A stretch of 37,742 nucleotides of DNA, from contig DATLRE010000074.1 of NCBI GenBank assembly GCA_035534835.1, positions 1 through 37,742 on the forward strand, in the 5' to 3' direction. Source of the stretch: Bog-756 sp035534835 (GTDB lineage Bacteria; Actinomycetota; Acidimicrobiia; Acidimicrobiales; RAAP-2). Shown here piece after piece: positions 1-6,499 of this stretch. The notes beneath the pieces were generated by a model. The model saw only the letters and a list, made by a program, of their open reading frames with translations. It did not search any database and was not told the origin of the DNA. The position numbers were made by a program, and so were the translations under genes. How positions within the stretch are numbered: position 1 is the first letter of the stretch; each line of letters begins with the position of its first letter.

Positions 1-37
1 CGGGAACAGCACGTCACCCACCGGGGTTGGACCGTGC

Positions 38-328
38 ATGAGCATGCGAGCGACATGGAACGGGGCCGTACTGGCCGAGAGCGACGCAACCGTGGTGGTG
101 GAGGGCAACCACTACTTTCCGGCGGAGGATGTGCACGGCGAGTACTTCGAGCCGAGCGACACGCACACCGTGTGCCCGTGGAAGGGGACGGCCAGCTACC
201 GGACCGTCGTCGTGGACGGGGTCCGCAATCCGGACGCGGCCTGGTACTACCCCGAGCCCAAGGACGCCGCCCGGGAGATCGCCGACCGGGTGGCCTTCTG
301 GAAGGGTGTCACCGTCGACGAGGTCTGA
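38..328 (+). CDS. DUF427 domain protein
   Basis: The 96-residue product matches the small DUF427 family: one compact all-beta domain with the characteristic stretches 'VVEGNHYFPAEDV' and 'CPWKGTASY' and the 'AAWYYPEPKDAA' segment near the C-terminus. The family's biochemical role is not established, and proteins of this size occur as stand-alone genes in actinobacteria. The first ATG at 38 is used; a second in-frame ATG lies two codons later, and only 37 nt of upstream sequence are visible, so the start and promoter cannot be judged well. The gene faces rlmB tail to tail across 36 bp. Function is unknown; the family call is strong. Confidence 0.85.
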   Translation: MSMRATWNGAVLAESDATVVVEGNHYFPAEDVHGEYFEPSDTHTVCPWKGTASYRTVVVDGVRNPDAAWYYPEPKDAAREIADRVAFWKGVTVDEV

Positions 329-340
329 TCCGGGTCCGCA

Positions 341-352
341 CCCGCCGGCGGG
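341..352. terminator. GC palindrome between converging genes
   Basis: A perfect 12-bp palindrome (cccgccggcggg) lies in the 36-bp gap between the 3' ends of the DUF427 gene and rlmB. It could act as a bidirectional terminator. It has no loop of its own and no T-run, so this is only positional inference. Confidence 0.3.
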
Positions 353-364
353 CCCCACGCCGGC

Positions 365-1390
365 TCAATTGCCGGCGGCCGTCCGTTGGCGGGCCACGTC
401 GAAGCAGGCGATGGCACCCGCGGTCGCCACGTTGAGCGACGACAGGGTCCCGTGCTGGGGGATGGCCGCCAGCTCGTCGCAGCGCCGGCGGGTGAGCGCG
501 CCCAGACCCGAACCCTCCGACCCGAGCACCAGCGCCACCGGCTGGTCGCCCAGGGGGAGTTGGTAGAGCGACGTCGGGGCCTCCCCCACCAGACCGACGG
601 TCACCACACCCAGCGAGGACAGTTGTGCCAGTGCCGTCGGGATCCCGGCCACGACCGCCATCGGTAGGTACTCGATGGCACCTGCGGCCACCTTGGCCAC
701 GGTGGGCGACAGGTGGGCCGACCGGTGGCGCGGCAGCACCACGCCCGTCACGCCGGCGCACTCGGCGCTGCGGAGCACGGCCCCCAGGTTGTGGGGGTCG
801 GTGATCCCGTCGAGCACGAGCAGGAACGGCAGGTGCCCCCGCCTGGTCGGCTGGCAGAGGTCCTCGAGCGGCGTGTCCCGGATCGGAGCGGCGAGCGCGA
901 CCACCCCCTGGGACCCGTCCGTCCGCGCCGCCGCGTCGATCCGCTTGCGCGAGACGTACTCGACCTTGACCCGCCGCTTGACCGCCAGCCCCTCGATGTC
1001 GTCGAGGATCTCCGCGGCGTCCATCCCCTCGGCCAGGAGGAGCGTGGTCACGGGTCGGCGTCCGGCGCTCAGCAGCTCGCGGACGGCCTGGCGGCCCTCG
1101 ACCTGATCACCTCCGAGACCCTCCTGTTTCGGGCCGCGTCGGACCGGGACGTCGCGCCCGCCCGGGCCCCGCCCCCGGTCGTTGACCGGCGACCGACCCC
1201 CGCCACCCGACCGGACGGCGCCGGCCGCGGCACCGCGGCCCGAGCCCCGGCCGGCCTTCGCGTCCTTGGCCTTCATCCAGGCGGACTTGGCCTCGGTCCC
1301 CTTGGGGGACGGCCCGCCGCGTGCCCCACCCTTCTTGGCCGGGGTGCGCGACACCTTGCCGCGCCCCCGGTTGGACGGCGTGGGACTCAA
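365..1390 (-). CDS. rlmB: 23S rRNA (guanosine-2'-O-)-methyltransferase, RlmB/TrmH (SpoU) family
   Basis: A SpoU-family SAM-dependent 2'-O-methyltransferase, expected to methylate a guanosine in 23S rRNA. The knotted catalytic domain is clear from three motifs in order: 'DGITDPHNLGAVLRSAECAG', 'LVLGSEGSGL', and 'SSLNVATAGAIACFDVARQR' at the C-terminus. An L30e-like substrate-binding domain precedes it ('VEGRQAVRELLSAGRRP'). The first ~100 residues are a Gly/Arg/Lys-rich, low-complexity extension, common in actinobacterial homologues. I chose the TTG at 1390: it overlaps the ispF stop as TTGA and has GGGAGG four nt upstream; a GTG 12 codons downstream is the alternative. Last gene of the carD-ispD-ispF-rlmB run. 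The cysS gene that often sits between ispF and rlmB in actinobacteria is absent. Confidence 0.9.
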   Translation of the reverse strand: MSPTPSNRGRGKVSRTPAKKGGARGGPSPKGTEAKSAWMKAKDAKAGRGSGRGAAAGAVRSGGGGRSPVNDRGRGPGGRDVPVRRGPKQEGLGGDQVEGRQAVRELLSAGRRPVTTLLLAEGMDAAEILDDIEGLAVKRRVKVEYVSRKRIDAAARTDGSQGVVALAAPIRDTPLEDLCQPTRRGHLPFLLVLDGITDPHNLGAVLRSAECAGVTGVVLPRHRSAHLSPTVAKVAAGAIEYLPMAVVAGIPTALAQLSSLGVVTVGLVGEAPTSLYQLPLGDQPVALVLGSEGSGLGALTRRRCDELAAIPQHGTLSSLNVATAGAIACFDVARQRTAAGN

Positions 1391-1941
1391 CGTTCCTCCC
1401 CGTCGTCGGGGTCGGCCGCGCCGGGGAGCGGCGCCGAACCGCTCAGCAGTACCACGGCGCTGCAGGAGATCCCCTCGGCCCGGCCCAGTGCGCCGAGGCC
1501 CTCGGCGCGGGTGGCCTTCACGTTGACCGGTGCGCCGAGGGCGCCCGACAGCCGGTCGACCATGGCCGGCACGTGCGGTGCCAGGCGGGGCCGCTCGGCC
1601 GTCACCGTGCAGTCCGCGTTCACCGGGACCCACCCGGCGTCCGCGGCCAGGGCGACCACTCGCCGCAGGATCTCGATCGAGTCGGCGCCGGCCCACTCCG
1701 CCTCCGTGTCCGGCATGTGCCGCCCGAGGTCGCCGAGGCCGGCGGCTCCGAGGACGGCGTCGGCGATGGCGTGGCACACGGCGTCCGCGTCGCTGTGGCC
1801 GGCGAGCCCGCGCACGCCGTCCCCGGCGACCACGACGCCACCCAGGACCAGCGGGCGCGCCGGATCGTTGCTGAAGGGGTGGACGTCCACGCCCTGGCCG
1901 ACCCGGAGCACCGGGATCGGAGCGTGGCCGCCCGCACTCAC
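1387..1941 (-). CDS. ispF: 2-C-methyl-D-erythritol 2,4-cyclodiphosphate synthase
   Basis: Catalyses cyclisation of CDP-methylerythritol 2-phosphate, releasing CMP, in the MEP pathway to isoprenoids. The zinc ligands are visible as D19 and H21 in 'VGQGVDVHPF' and H49 in 'GHSDADAV'; the C-terminal signature 'VKATRAEGLGALGRAEGI' is the family's usual KATT.E.LGF.GR.EGI variant. At 184 residues it is slightly longer than the usual ~160 because of an acidic tail. The ATG overlaps the ispD stop by 4 nt (ATGA), so the two consecutive-pathway enzymes are probably translationally coupled. Confidence 0.96.
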   Translation of the reverse strand: MSAGGHAPIPVLRVGQGVDVHPFSNDPARPLVLGGVVVAGDGVRGLAGHSDADAVCHAIADAVLGAAGLGDLGRHMPDTEAEWAGADSIEILRRVVALAADAGWVPVNADCTVTAERPRLAPHVPAMVDRLSGALGAPVNVKATRAEGLGALGRAEGISCSAVVLLSGSAPLPGAADPDDGEER

Positions 1942-2603
1942 GCCACCACCTCGCGGAGGAGCGCCTCGGCCAGGAGCAGGTCCTCGGGTCGGGTCAGCTT
2001 GAGGTTCCGGGGGTCGCCGGGCACCGTGCCGACCACCAGGCCCGCCGCCTCGAGCAGCCCGGCGTCGTCGGTCGTATCGCCACCGTCGCGGTGGGCGGCG
2101 CGGAGCGCGTCGGCGGCGAACGCCTGGGGGGTCTGGACGGCGACGAGTTCGGCACGGTCGACCGTGGCCACCACCCGGTCCCCGACGATCCGCTTGAGCG
2201 TGTCGGACACCGCCAGGACGGGCACGGCGCCGTCCACCTCGCCCGCCCGCACGGCGTCGACCACCGAGGCGAAGAGCACGGCGTCGGCGAGCGGCCGCGC
2301 CGCGTCGTGGACCACGATGACGGCAGCGTCGTCGGGCACGGCGGCGAGGCCGGCGCGGACCGATTCGGAGCGGGTAGCGCCCCCGGCGACCACGCAGGTG
2401 GCGCCGAGCGCCGCCTCACCGGTGGCACCCGGTACCGGCAGATCGGCACCGGGCGGCACCGCGTCGGCGGGCGGCACCACCAGCACGACCCCGTCGACCG
2501 CCGAGCGCGCCGCACGGACCGACCGGGCGACGACCGGTATCCCGGCCAGCGGGAGGAACTGCTTGAGCCCACCGAACCGGCGGCCGGTTCCGCCGGCGAC
2601 CAC
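1938..2603 (-). CDS. ispD: 2-C-methyl-D-erythritol 4-phosphate cytidylyltransferase
   Basis: Transfers CMP from CTP to methylerythritol 4-phosphate (MEP pathway). The CTP-binding N-terminal motif reads 'VAGGTGRRFGGLKQFLPLAG', followed by 'VVHDAARPL' and 'AVQTPQAFAADALRAAH', all diagnostic. The first conventional start is the GTG at 2603, used here, but it would cut off the first beta-strand residues (A-I-V) that IspD proteins have before this motif. The reading frame stays open upstream to a CTG at 2633, which would add 'MSRTGPAWAI', overlaps the carD stop as CTGA, and has a GAGG seven nt upstream. That CTG is a credible true start. Lies between carD and ispF. Confidence 0.93.
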   Translation of the reverse strand: MVAGGTGRRFGGLKQFLPLAGIPVVARSVRAARSAVDGVVLVVPPADAVPPGADLPVPGATGEAALGATCVVAGGATRSESVRAGLAAVPDDAAVIVVHDAARPLADAVLFASVVDAVRAGEVDGAVPVLAVSDTLKRIVGDRVVATVDRAELVAVQTPQAFAADALRAAHRDGGDTTDDAGLLEAAGLVVGTVPGDPRNLKLTRPEDLLLAEALLREVVA

Positions 2604-2629
2604 GATGGCCCACGCGGGCCCCGTTCGGC

Positions 2630-3106
2630 TCAGGGCAGCGCCTCGTTGAGGCGGACCTCGGCGGTCTCCTCGTCGACCCCGAGGGCGAAGGTGAGCTCGG
2701 ACACGAGGATCTGACGGGCCCGGCTGAGCATGCGCTTCTCCCCGGCCGAGAGCCCCTTGTCCTTATCGCGGATCGAGAGGTTCCGCACCACTTCGGCCAC
2801 CTGGTAGATGTCGCCGGAGCGCAGCTTCTCGGAGTGGTTCTTGTAGCGACGGGACCAGTTGGTCGGCATCCGCGCTTCCTTCTTGCGGAGCACGGCGAAG
2901 ACCTCCTCGACCTCCTCGTCGTTGATGACCTCGCGCAGGCCGACGCCGTCGGTGTTGTCGGCCGGAACCATCAGGGTGAGGTCGCCGTAGGCGAGGCGGA
3001 GCACGAGGTACTCCTGCTTCTTGCCGAACGCCTCTTTGGTCTCTCGTCGTTCGACTACTGCCGCGCCGTGGTGCGGATAGACGACCTTGTCACCGATGTC
3101 GAACAC
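2630..3106 (-). CDS. carD: CarD-family RNA polymerase-binding transcription regulator
   Basis: CarD binds the RNA polymerase beta subunit and stabilises open complexes, notably at rRNA promoters; it is essential in mycobacteria. The N-terminal Tudor-like RNAP-interaction domain (residues 1-65) begins 'FDIGDKVVYPHHGAAVVE'. The C-terminal helical DNA-binding domain contains W84 in 'PTNWSRRYK', the position of the wedge Trp of the M. tuberculosis protein, and the 'LSAGEKRML..AR.ILVSEL' segment. Length 158 matches the family. Start is the GTG at 3106, preceded by GGAGG four nt upstream; an open frame further upstream lacks family similarity. First gene of the carD-ispD-ispF-rlmB unit, with a likely promoter at 3179-3184. 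Confidence 0.96.
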   Translation of the reverse strand: MFDIGDKVVYPHHGAAVVERRETKEAFGKKQEYLVLRLAYGDLTLMVPADNTDGVGLREVINDEEVEEVFAVLRKKEARMPTNWSRRYKNHSEKLRSGDIYQVAEVVRNLSIRDKDKGLSAGEKRMLSRARQILVSELTFALGVDEETAEVRLNEALP

Positions 3107-3178
3107 CGTTCCTCCTGGCGTTGCGGTGCGGAACCGGGGCTGGTGAGCGACATCCGGTCTGCGTGGGAAAGCATCCCA

Positions 3179-3184
3179 TTCTAC
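3179..3184 (-). promoter_or_regulatory. Putative extended -10 promoter of carD
   Basis: On the minus strand the sequence TGGTAGAAT gives a TAGAAT -10 hexamer with an extended TGn. No convincing -35 is present 16-18 bp upstream. The predicted start near 3172 would give a leader of about 65 nt that carries the GGAGG ribosome site of carD. Confidence 0.45.
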
Positions 3185-3306
3185 CAGCAACACAGCGGTC
3201 CCCCGACGGCCCCGGCCCCGGCCCCGGCGCCGGATCCGTGCCCCGGGCCCCGCCGGCTCGTGGTTCCGCACCCCGGACCTCTCCCGTACGCCTCCCGGAC
3301 CCCGAC

Positions 3307-3340
3307 GGGTCCGGCGGGTCCGGCGGGTCCGGCGGGTCCG
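3307..3340. repeat. 9-bp GC tandem repeat after disA
   Basis: The unit gggtccggc is repeated 3.8 times without mismatch, beginning 3 nt past the disA stop codon. It lies between disA and the carD promoter and shows no obvious hairpin. A comparable 9-bp array follows hpt at 24320-24355. Confidence 0.85.
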
Positions 3341-3342
3341 TC

Positions 3343-4434
3343 CTACTGGTAGCGCTCGAAGATGCTGGCCTCGGCCAGGCGGGCCAGCCCGTCCTTCACC
3401 GAGTTGGCCCGGGTCTGGCCGACGCCCTCCACCTGCTCCAGTTCGGCGATCGAGGCCCGCATGATCTGCTGGAGGTTCACGAACCGGTCGACGATGCGCT
3501 CGATGATCGTGTCGGAGAACCTCGGGAGGTGATGGAGGAGACGGTAGCCGCGTGGCTCGACACCGGACTCGGCATCATGGAACGCACCGGGCAGCCGCAG
3601 GATCCCGGCCACCCGCGTGGGGTCGCGCAGTTCGTCGGAGGGGAGGTGGGCCAGCCGGTCGATGACCGAGTCCACGATCGCCGCCCAGTTCTGGGACTCC
3701 TCGGCGGTCATGATGCAGTAGTCGCGTACGACCAGGTGGAGCGCCCGGGCCACCCCGTCGGACAGCTCGGACGACTGCAGGCCCACCAGTCGTCCGTCCT
3801 CACCCAGCTCGACGAGATAGCCGTCGACCTCCTCGGCGATGCGCAGGACCATCTCGGCAGCCTGGATCACACCGACCACGTCCCCTACCGACACCGTGTC
3901 CTCGAGCTCGAGGATCGACAGGTTCCCGAGGGCGACGTCGAACCGGCTCCGGAACCGCTGCATGGTGGCGAGCGCCTGGTCGGTCCGGTCGTGGAGCCAT
4001 CCGGTGGGCTGGATCGTGTGCTTGACGTCGTTGCGGTACACGGCGATGACCGACATGGCCGCCGAGACCGACAGGACGGGGACGTCGATCGATCGGGCCA
4101 CGCGTTCCGCCGTCCGGTGGCGGGTGCCGGTCTCGGTCGTCGGGATCGTCGGATCCGGCATCAGGTGCACATTGGCTCGGGCGATCCGGGAGGCGTCGGC
4201 GGCCAGGATGATGGCCCCGTCCATCTTGGCCAGCTCCGACAGCCGCTGCGGGCTGAATTCGGAGTCGAGCAGGAATCCGCCCGAGCAGATCGAGAGGACG
4301 GCGGGACCGTCGCCGATCACCACCAGACCGCCCCGCTTGGCCCGGAGGATCCGGTCGAGACCGTCGCGCAGGGGCGTACCCGGGGCCACCATCGCCAGGG
4401 CGTTGCTCATGGCCGCATGCTGGCGCGTGGTCAC
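3343..4434 (-). CDS. disA: DNA integrity scanning diadenylate cyclase DisA
   Basis: Makes cyclic di-AMP from two ATP and, in Bacillus, scans DNA and pauses at recombination intermediates. The DAC catalytic motifs are intact: 'DGA' at about residues 72-74 and 'GTRHRTAER' at about 103-111. The middle helical linker and the C-terminal helix-hairpin-helix domain ('LEQVEGVGQTRANSVKDGLARL') follow. Length of 363 fits the family (~350-360). The GTG at 4434 places the usual short N-terminus before 'ALAMVAPGTPLRDGLDRIL'; alternatives are the ATG at 4410 and a GTG at 4482 that overlaps the radA stop as GTGA. Directly downstream of radA, the conserved pairing in Gram-positives; Bacillus DisA is inhibited by RadA. 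Confidence 0.95.
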   Translation of the reverse strand: MTTRQHAAMSNALAMVAPGTPLRDGLDRILRAKRGGLVVIGDGPAVLSICSGGFLLDSEFSPQRLSELAKMDGAIILAADASRIARANVHLMPDPTIPTTETGTRHRTAERVARSIDVPVLSVSAAMSVIAVYRNDVKHTIQPTGWLHDRTDQALATMQRFRSRFDVALGNLSILELEDTVSVGDVVGVIQAAEMVLRIAEEVDGYLVELGEDGRLVGLQSSELSDGVARALHLVVRDYCIMTAEESQNWAAIVDSVIDRLAHLPSDELRDPTRVAGILRLPGAFHDAESGVEPRGYRLLHHLPRFSDTIIERIVDRFVNLQQIMRASIAELEQVEGVGQTRANSVKDGLARLAEASIFERYQ

Positions 4435-4478
4435 ATCCGGATCGTACTCGGCACCACCACCGCGCACCCGTGGCGGGG

Positions 4479-5870
4479 TCACGCCCCCCGTGCGTCGCGG
4501 CACCCGAAGCGGCCCACGGCCTCGGCCACGGTGTCGACCCGGATGAGCTCGACGCCGCTCGGCCCTCCCGGGGCCGAGGCCGGTACGACGACACGGCCGA
4601 ACCCGAGCCGTTCCGCCTCCTCGAGACGTCGGGGCAGGTTGGACACCTGCCGGACCTCCCCGGCCAGACCGACCTCACCCACCGCGGCCAGGTCGGCGGG
4701 AAGCGCCACGCCGGTGGACGCCGAGGCCACCGCCAGGGCGAGGGCGAGGTCGGCCGCAGGCTCGGTCACCCGGATCCCGCCGGCGACCGAGGCGAACACG
4801 TCGACCGCGTGCATCGGCAGGCCGGCATGACGGGTCAGCACGGCGAGCGTCATCACCAGTCGGCCGGCGTCGAGCCCGACGACCGACCGCTTGGGCTGGG
4901 CCTGGCCCATGGGGGCGACGAGCGCCTGGAGTTCGACCATCAGGGTGCGTCGGCCCTGCAGCGCCGGGAGCACCACCCCGCCGGGGACACCGGTCAGCCG
5001 GTCACCCAGGAGCAGGCGACCGGGGTCGTCGACCCGGTTGAGACCCTGGTCCCCCATCTCGAACAGACCGAGCTCGCCGGTCGGGCCGAACCGGTGCTTG
5101 ACGGCGAGGAGGAGCCGCAGCGCGTGATGCCGGTCGCCCTCGAAGCTCAAGACGGTGTCGACCATGTGCTCGAGCGCCCTCGGACCCGCCAACGACCCGT
5201 CCTTGGTGACGTGGCCGACCAGCACCGTCGCCACCTGGCGCGCCTTGGCCAGACCGACCAGCTGGTCGGCGCACTCGCGGACCTGGCCGATGGAGCCGGG
5301 GACACCGGTGGCACGACGTTCACCGGGCGTCGCCGGCCCGACGGCCACGGCCTGGATCGAGTCGATGACGAGCAGGTCGGGCTCGGATTCGACGACGGCG
5401 CTGATCACCTGGCCCACGTCGGTGGCCGACAGGATGAGCAGGCCGGGTGGCACCGGTCCCAGGCGTTCCGCACGCAGGCGCACCTGGTGCGCGGACTCCT
5501 CGGCCGACACCAGGAGGACCCGGTGCCCGGCGGCGGCGCGCGCCGCCAGCACCTGCAGCAGCAGCGTGGACTTGCCGATGCCGGGTTCCCCGCCGAGCAG
5601 GGTCACCGACCCGGGGACCAGGCCACCGGAGAGCACCCGGTCGAACTCCTCGACCCCGGTCGGCACCGCGGCCGCCTCGGAGAGGTCCACCGACGACAGG
5701 GGCACGGGCATGCCGGACAGGTCCAATTCGTCGACGGCCCGGACCAGCGGGCCGAGTGCCGACTCCTCCACCAGGGTGTTCCACTCCCCGCAGGTCGGGC
5801 AGCGCCCGGCCCACCGTGCAGTCGTCGAGCCGCAGTCGATGCACCGGTGGCGCTTGGCCGTCTTTGCCAT
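4479..5870 (-). CDS. radA: DNA repair protein RadA
   Basis: A RecA-like, DnaB-type motor that promotes branch migration in recombination. Domains in order: C4 zinc finger (C10, C13, C24, C27 in 'CIDCGSTTARWAGRCPTC'), ATPase core with Walker A 'GGEPGIGKST' (93-102), and a C-terminal Lon-protease-like domain ('LALALAVASASTGVALPAD'). The RadA-specific KNRFG motif reads KHRFG here (258-262), an Asn-to-His change. Length of 463 matches the family. The ATG at 5870 begins the normal 'MAKTAKRHRC' N-terminus; a -10-like TACGAT ends 6 nt before it, so the mRNA may be leaderless. Followed by disA. Confidence 0.95.
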   Translation of the reverse strand: MAKTAKRHRCIDCGSTTARWAGRCPTCGEWNTLVEESALGPLVRAVDELDLSGMPVPLSSVDLSEAAAVPTGVEEFDRVLSGGLVPGSVTLLGGEPGIGKSTLLLQVLAARAAAGHRVLLVSAEESAHQVRLRAERLGPVPPGLLILSATDVGQVISAVVESEPDLLVIDSIQAVAVGPATPGERRATGVPGSIGQVRECADQLVGLAKARQVATVLVGHVTKDGSLAGPRALEHMVDTVLSFEGDRHHALRLLLAVKHRFGPTGELGLFEMGDQGLNRVDDPGRLLLGDRLTGVPGGVVLPALQGRRTLMVELQALVAPMGQAQPKRSVVGLDAGRLVMTLAVLTRHAGLPMHAVDVFASVAGGIRVTEPAADLALALAVASASTGVALPADLAAVGEVGLAGEVRQVSNLPRRLEEAERLGFGRVVVPASAPGGPSGVELIRVDTVAEAVGRFGCRDARGA

Positions 5871-5876
5871 TCCCCG

Positions 5877-5882
5877 ATCGTA
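5877..5882 (-). promoter_or_regulatory. Putative -10 of radA (leaderless)
   Basis: Minus-strand TACGAT is separated from the radA ATG by six bases (CGGGGA), putting the expected transcription start on the A of the ATG. No clear -35 is seen. The same spacing occurs at sigR. Confidence 0.4.
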
Positions 5883-5886
5883 CGGA

Positions 5887-5955
5887 CCGGGTGTATCGGG
5901 CGGTGCGACCCGGGTGTACCGGGCGGTGCGGGCCGGGTGTGTCGGGCGGTGCGGG
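5887..5955. repeat. Three ~23-bp tandem repeats upstream of radA
   Basis: The core ccgggtgta.cgggcggtgcg occurs three times in tandem with small variations (gtatc, gtacc, gtgtc). The array ends about 5 bp from the radA -10-like hexamer, so it covers the place where a -35 or activator site would be. Confidence 0.8.
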
Positions 5956-6191
5956 CCCCGGTCCCGCGTGGCGGACGGTGGAGGAGCCGGAGACGCGCAT
6001 CGCCCCCCGGGGGGCGGGGGGGCGATGGCGATGCCCGGACCGGCCCGGGGGGGCGGGGTCGGTCGGGCGCAGGGGTGCCACCCGGGAACTTCGTCCCGGC
6101 CGGTCACGAATTCCCCGCCTCCTCCCAGTAAACCCAGGTCGGCGCCCGGGCTGCAGGGCCGAAGGACCCGAAGTTCCCACATCGGGCAGCT

Positions 6192-6231
6192 CCGTGACCC
6201 GGGGACGACCCTCGTCGACCCCGGGTCACGG
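6192..6231. other. 40-nt long stem-loop
   Basis: A perfect 13-bp inverted repeat (ccgtgacccgggg and its complement) encloses a 14-nt loop that itself can pair (cgac/gtcg around cctc), so the whole 40-nt stretch folds into one hairpin interrupted by an A.A mismatch. There is no T-run on either side. It may be a terminator, a REP-like element or a remnant of a mobile element. Confidence 0.7.
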
Positions 6232-6290
6232 CCGTGGCCAGGCACCGGACTGCCCACAGGGAGCCGCCCGTCCGGGCCGGGCGCCGGCGG

Positions 6291-6426
6291 TCAGCCGGTG
6301 ATGCCCTCCATGGGGGCGTTCAGCGGGGAGCCGACCATGCAGCCCAGGAACTGGGCGTCGCCGAAGGCGAAGACGTCCCCGTCGGAGGCGTCCAAGAGGC
6401 ATCCCTCGCCGTGCGCCGGCACCCCG
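6291..6426 (-). pseudogene. Relic of one 'GYWLVA.DGG.F.FGDA' repeat unit
   Basis: Read on the minus strand, this stretch encodes 'ASDGDVFAFGDAQFLG' followed by 'SPLNAPMEGITG' and a TGA stop. That is one 42-residue unit of the repeat found in the exported proteins at 28107-31916 and 33247-34611 (for example 'ASDGGIFAFGDAPYLG'). The expected GYWLV at its start is degraded to GCLLD. The frame continues upstream only into antisense-like sequence of the clpC terminator and clpC itself, so no complete gene exists. It is best read as the 3' end of a deleted gene, left behind clpC. Confidence 0.7.
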
Positions 6427-6433
6427 GCGCGCC

Positions 6434-6460
6434 GACGCCCCGCCGGATCGGCGGGGCGTC
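6434..6460 (-). terminator. Probable clpC terminator
   Basis: A perfect 12-bp stem (gacgccccgccg with its complement) and a 3-nt loop, starting 40 bp past the clpC stop codon. There is no U-run, which is common in very GC-rich actinobacteria. Confidence 0.65.
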
Positions 6461-6499
6461 GTTCGGTGCATCTGGATCCGGGCCGGAGCGCCCGACGGG

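Larger units (their letters stand above)
5871..6290. other. Non-coding region between radA and the clpC side, rich in repeats
   Basis: No supported gene is present. It holds three imperfect ~23-bp tandem repeats directly upstream of radA (5887-5955), a 14-bp G/C palindrome near 6003-6016, an inverted pair of 10-mers (6084-6093 and 6170-6179), and a long stem-loop (6192-6231). Such density of structure is unlike the other gaps in this window. Confidence 0.6.

Noticed and set aside
3121..3352. Open frame on + with Pro-Ala-Gly repeats (collagen-like)
   Set aside because: It is antisense to the carD start and the 9-bp array; the peptide repeat is just the translation of gggtccggc.
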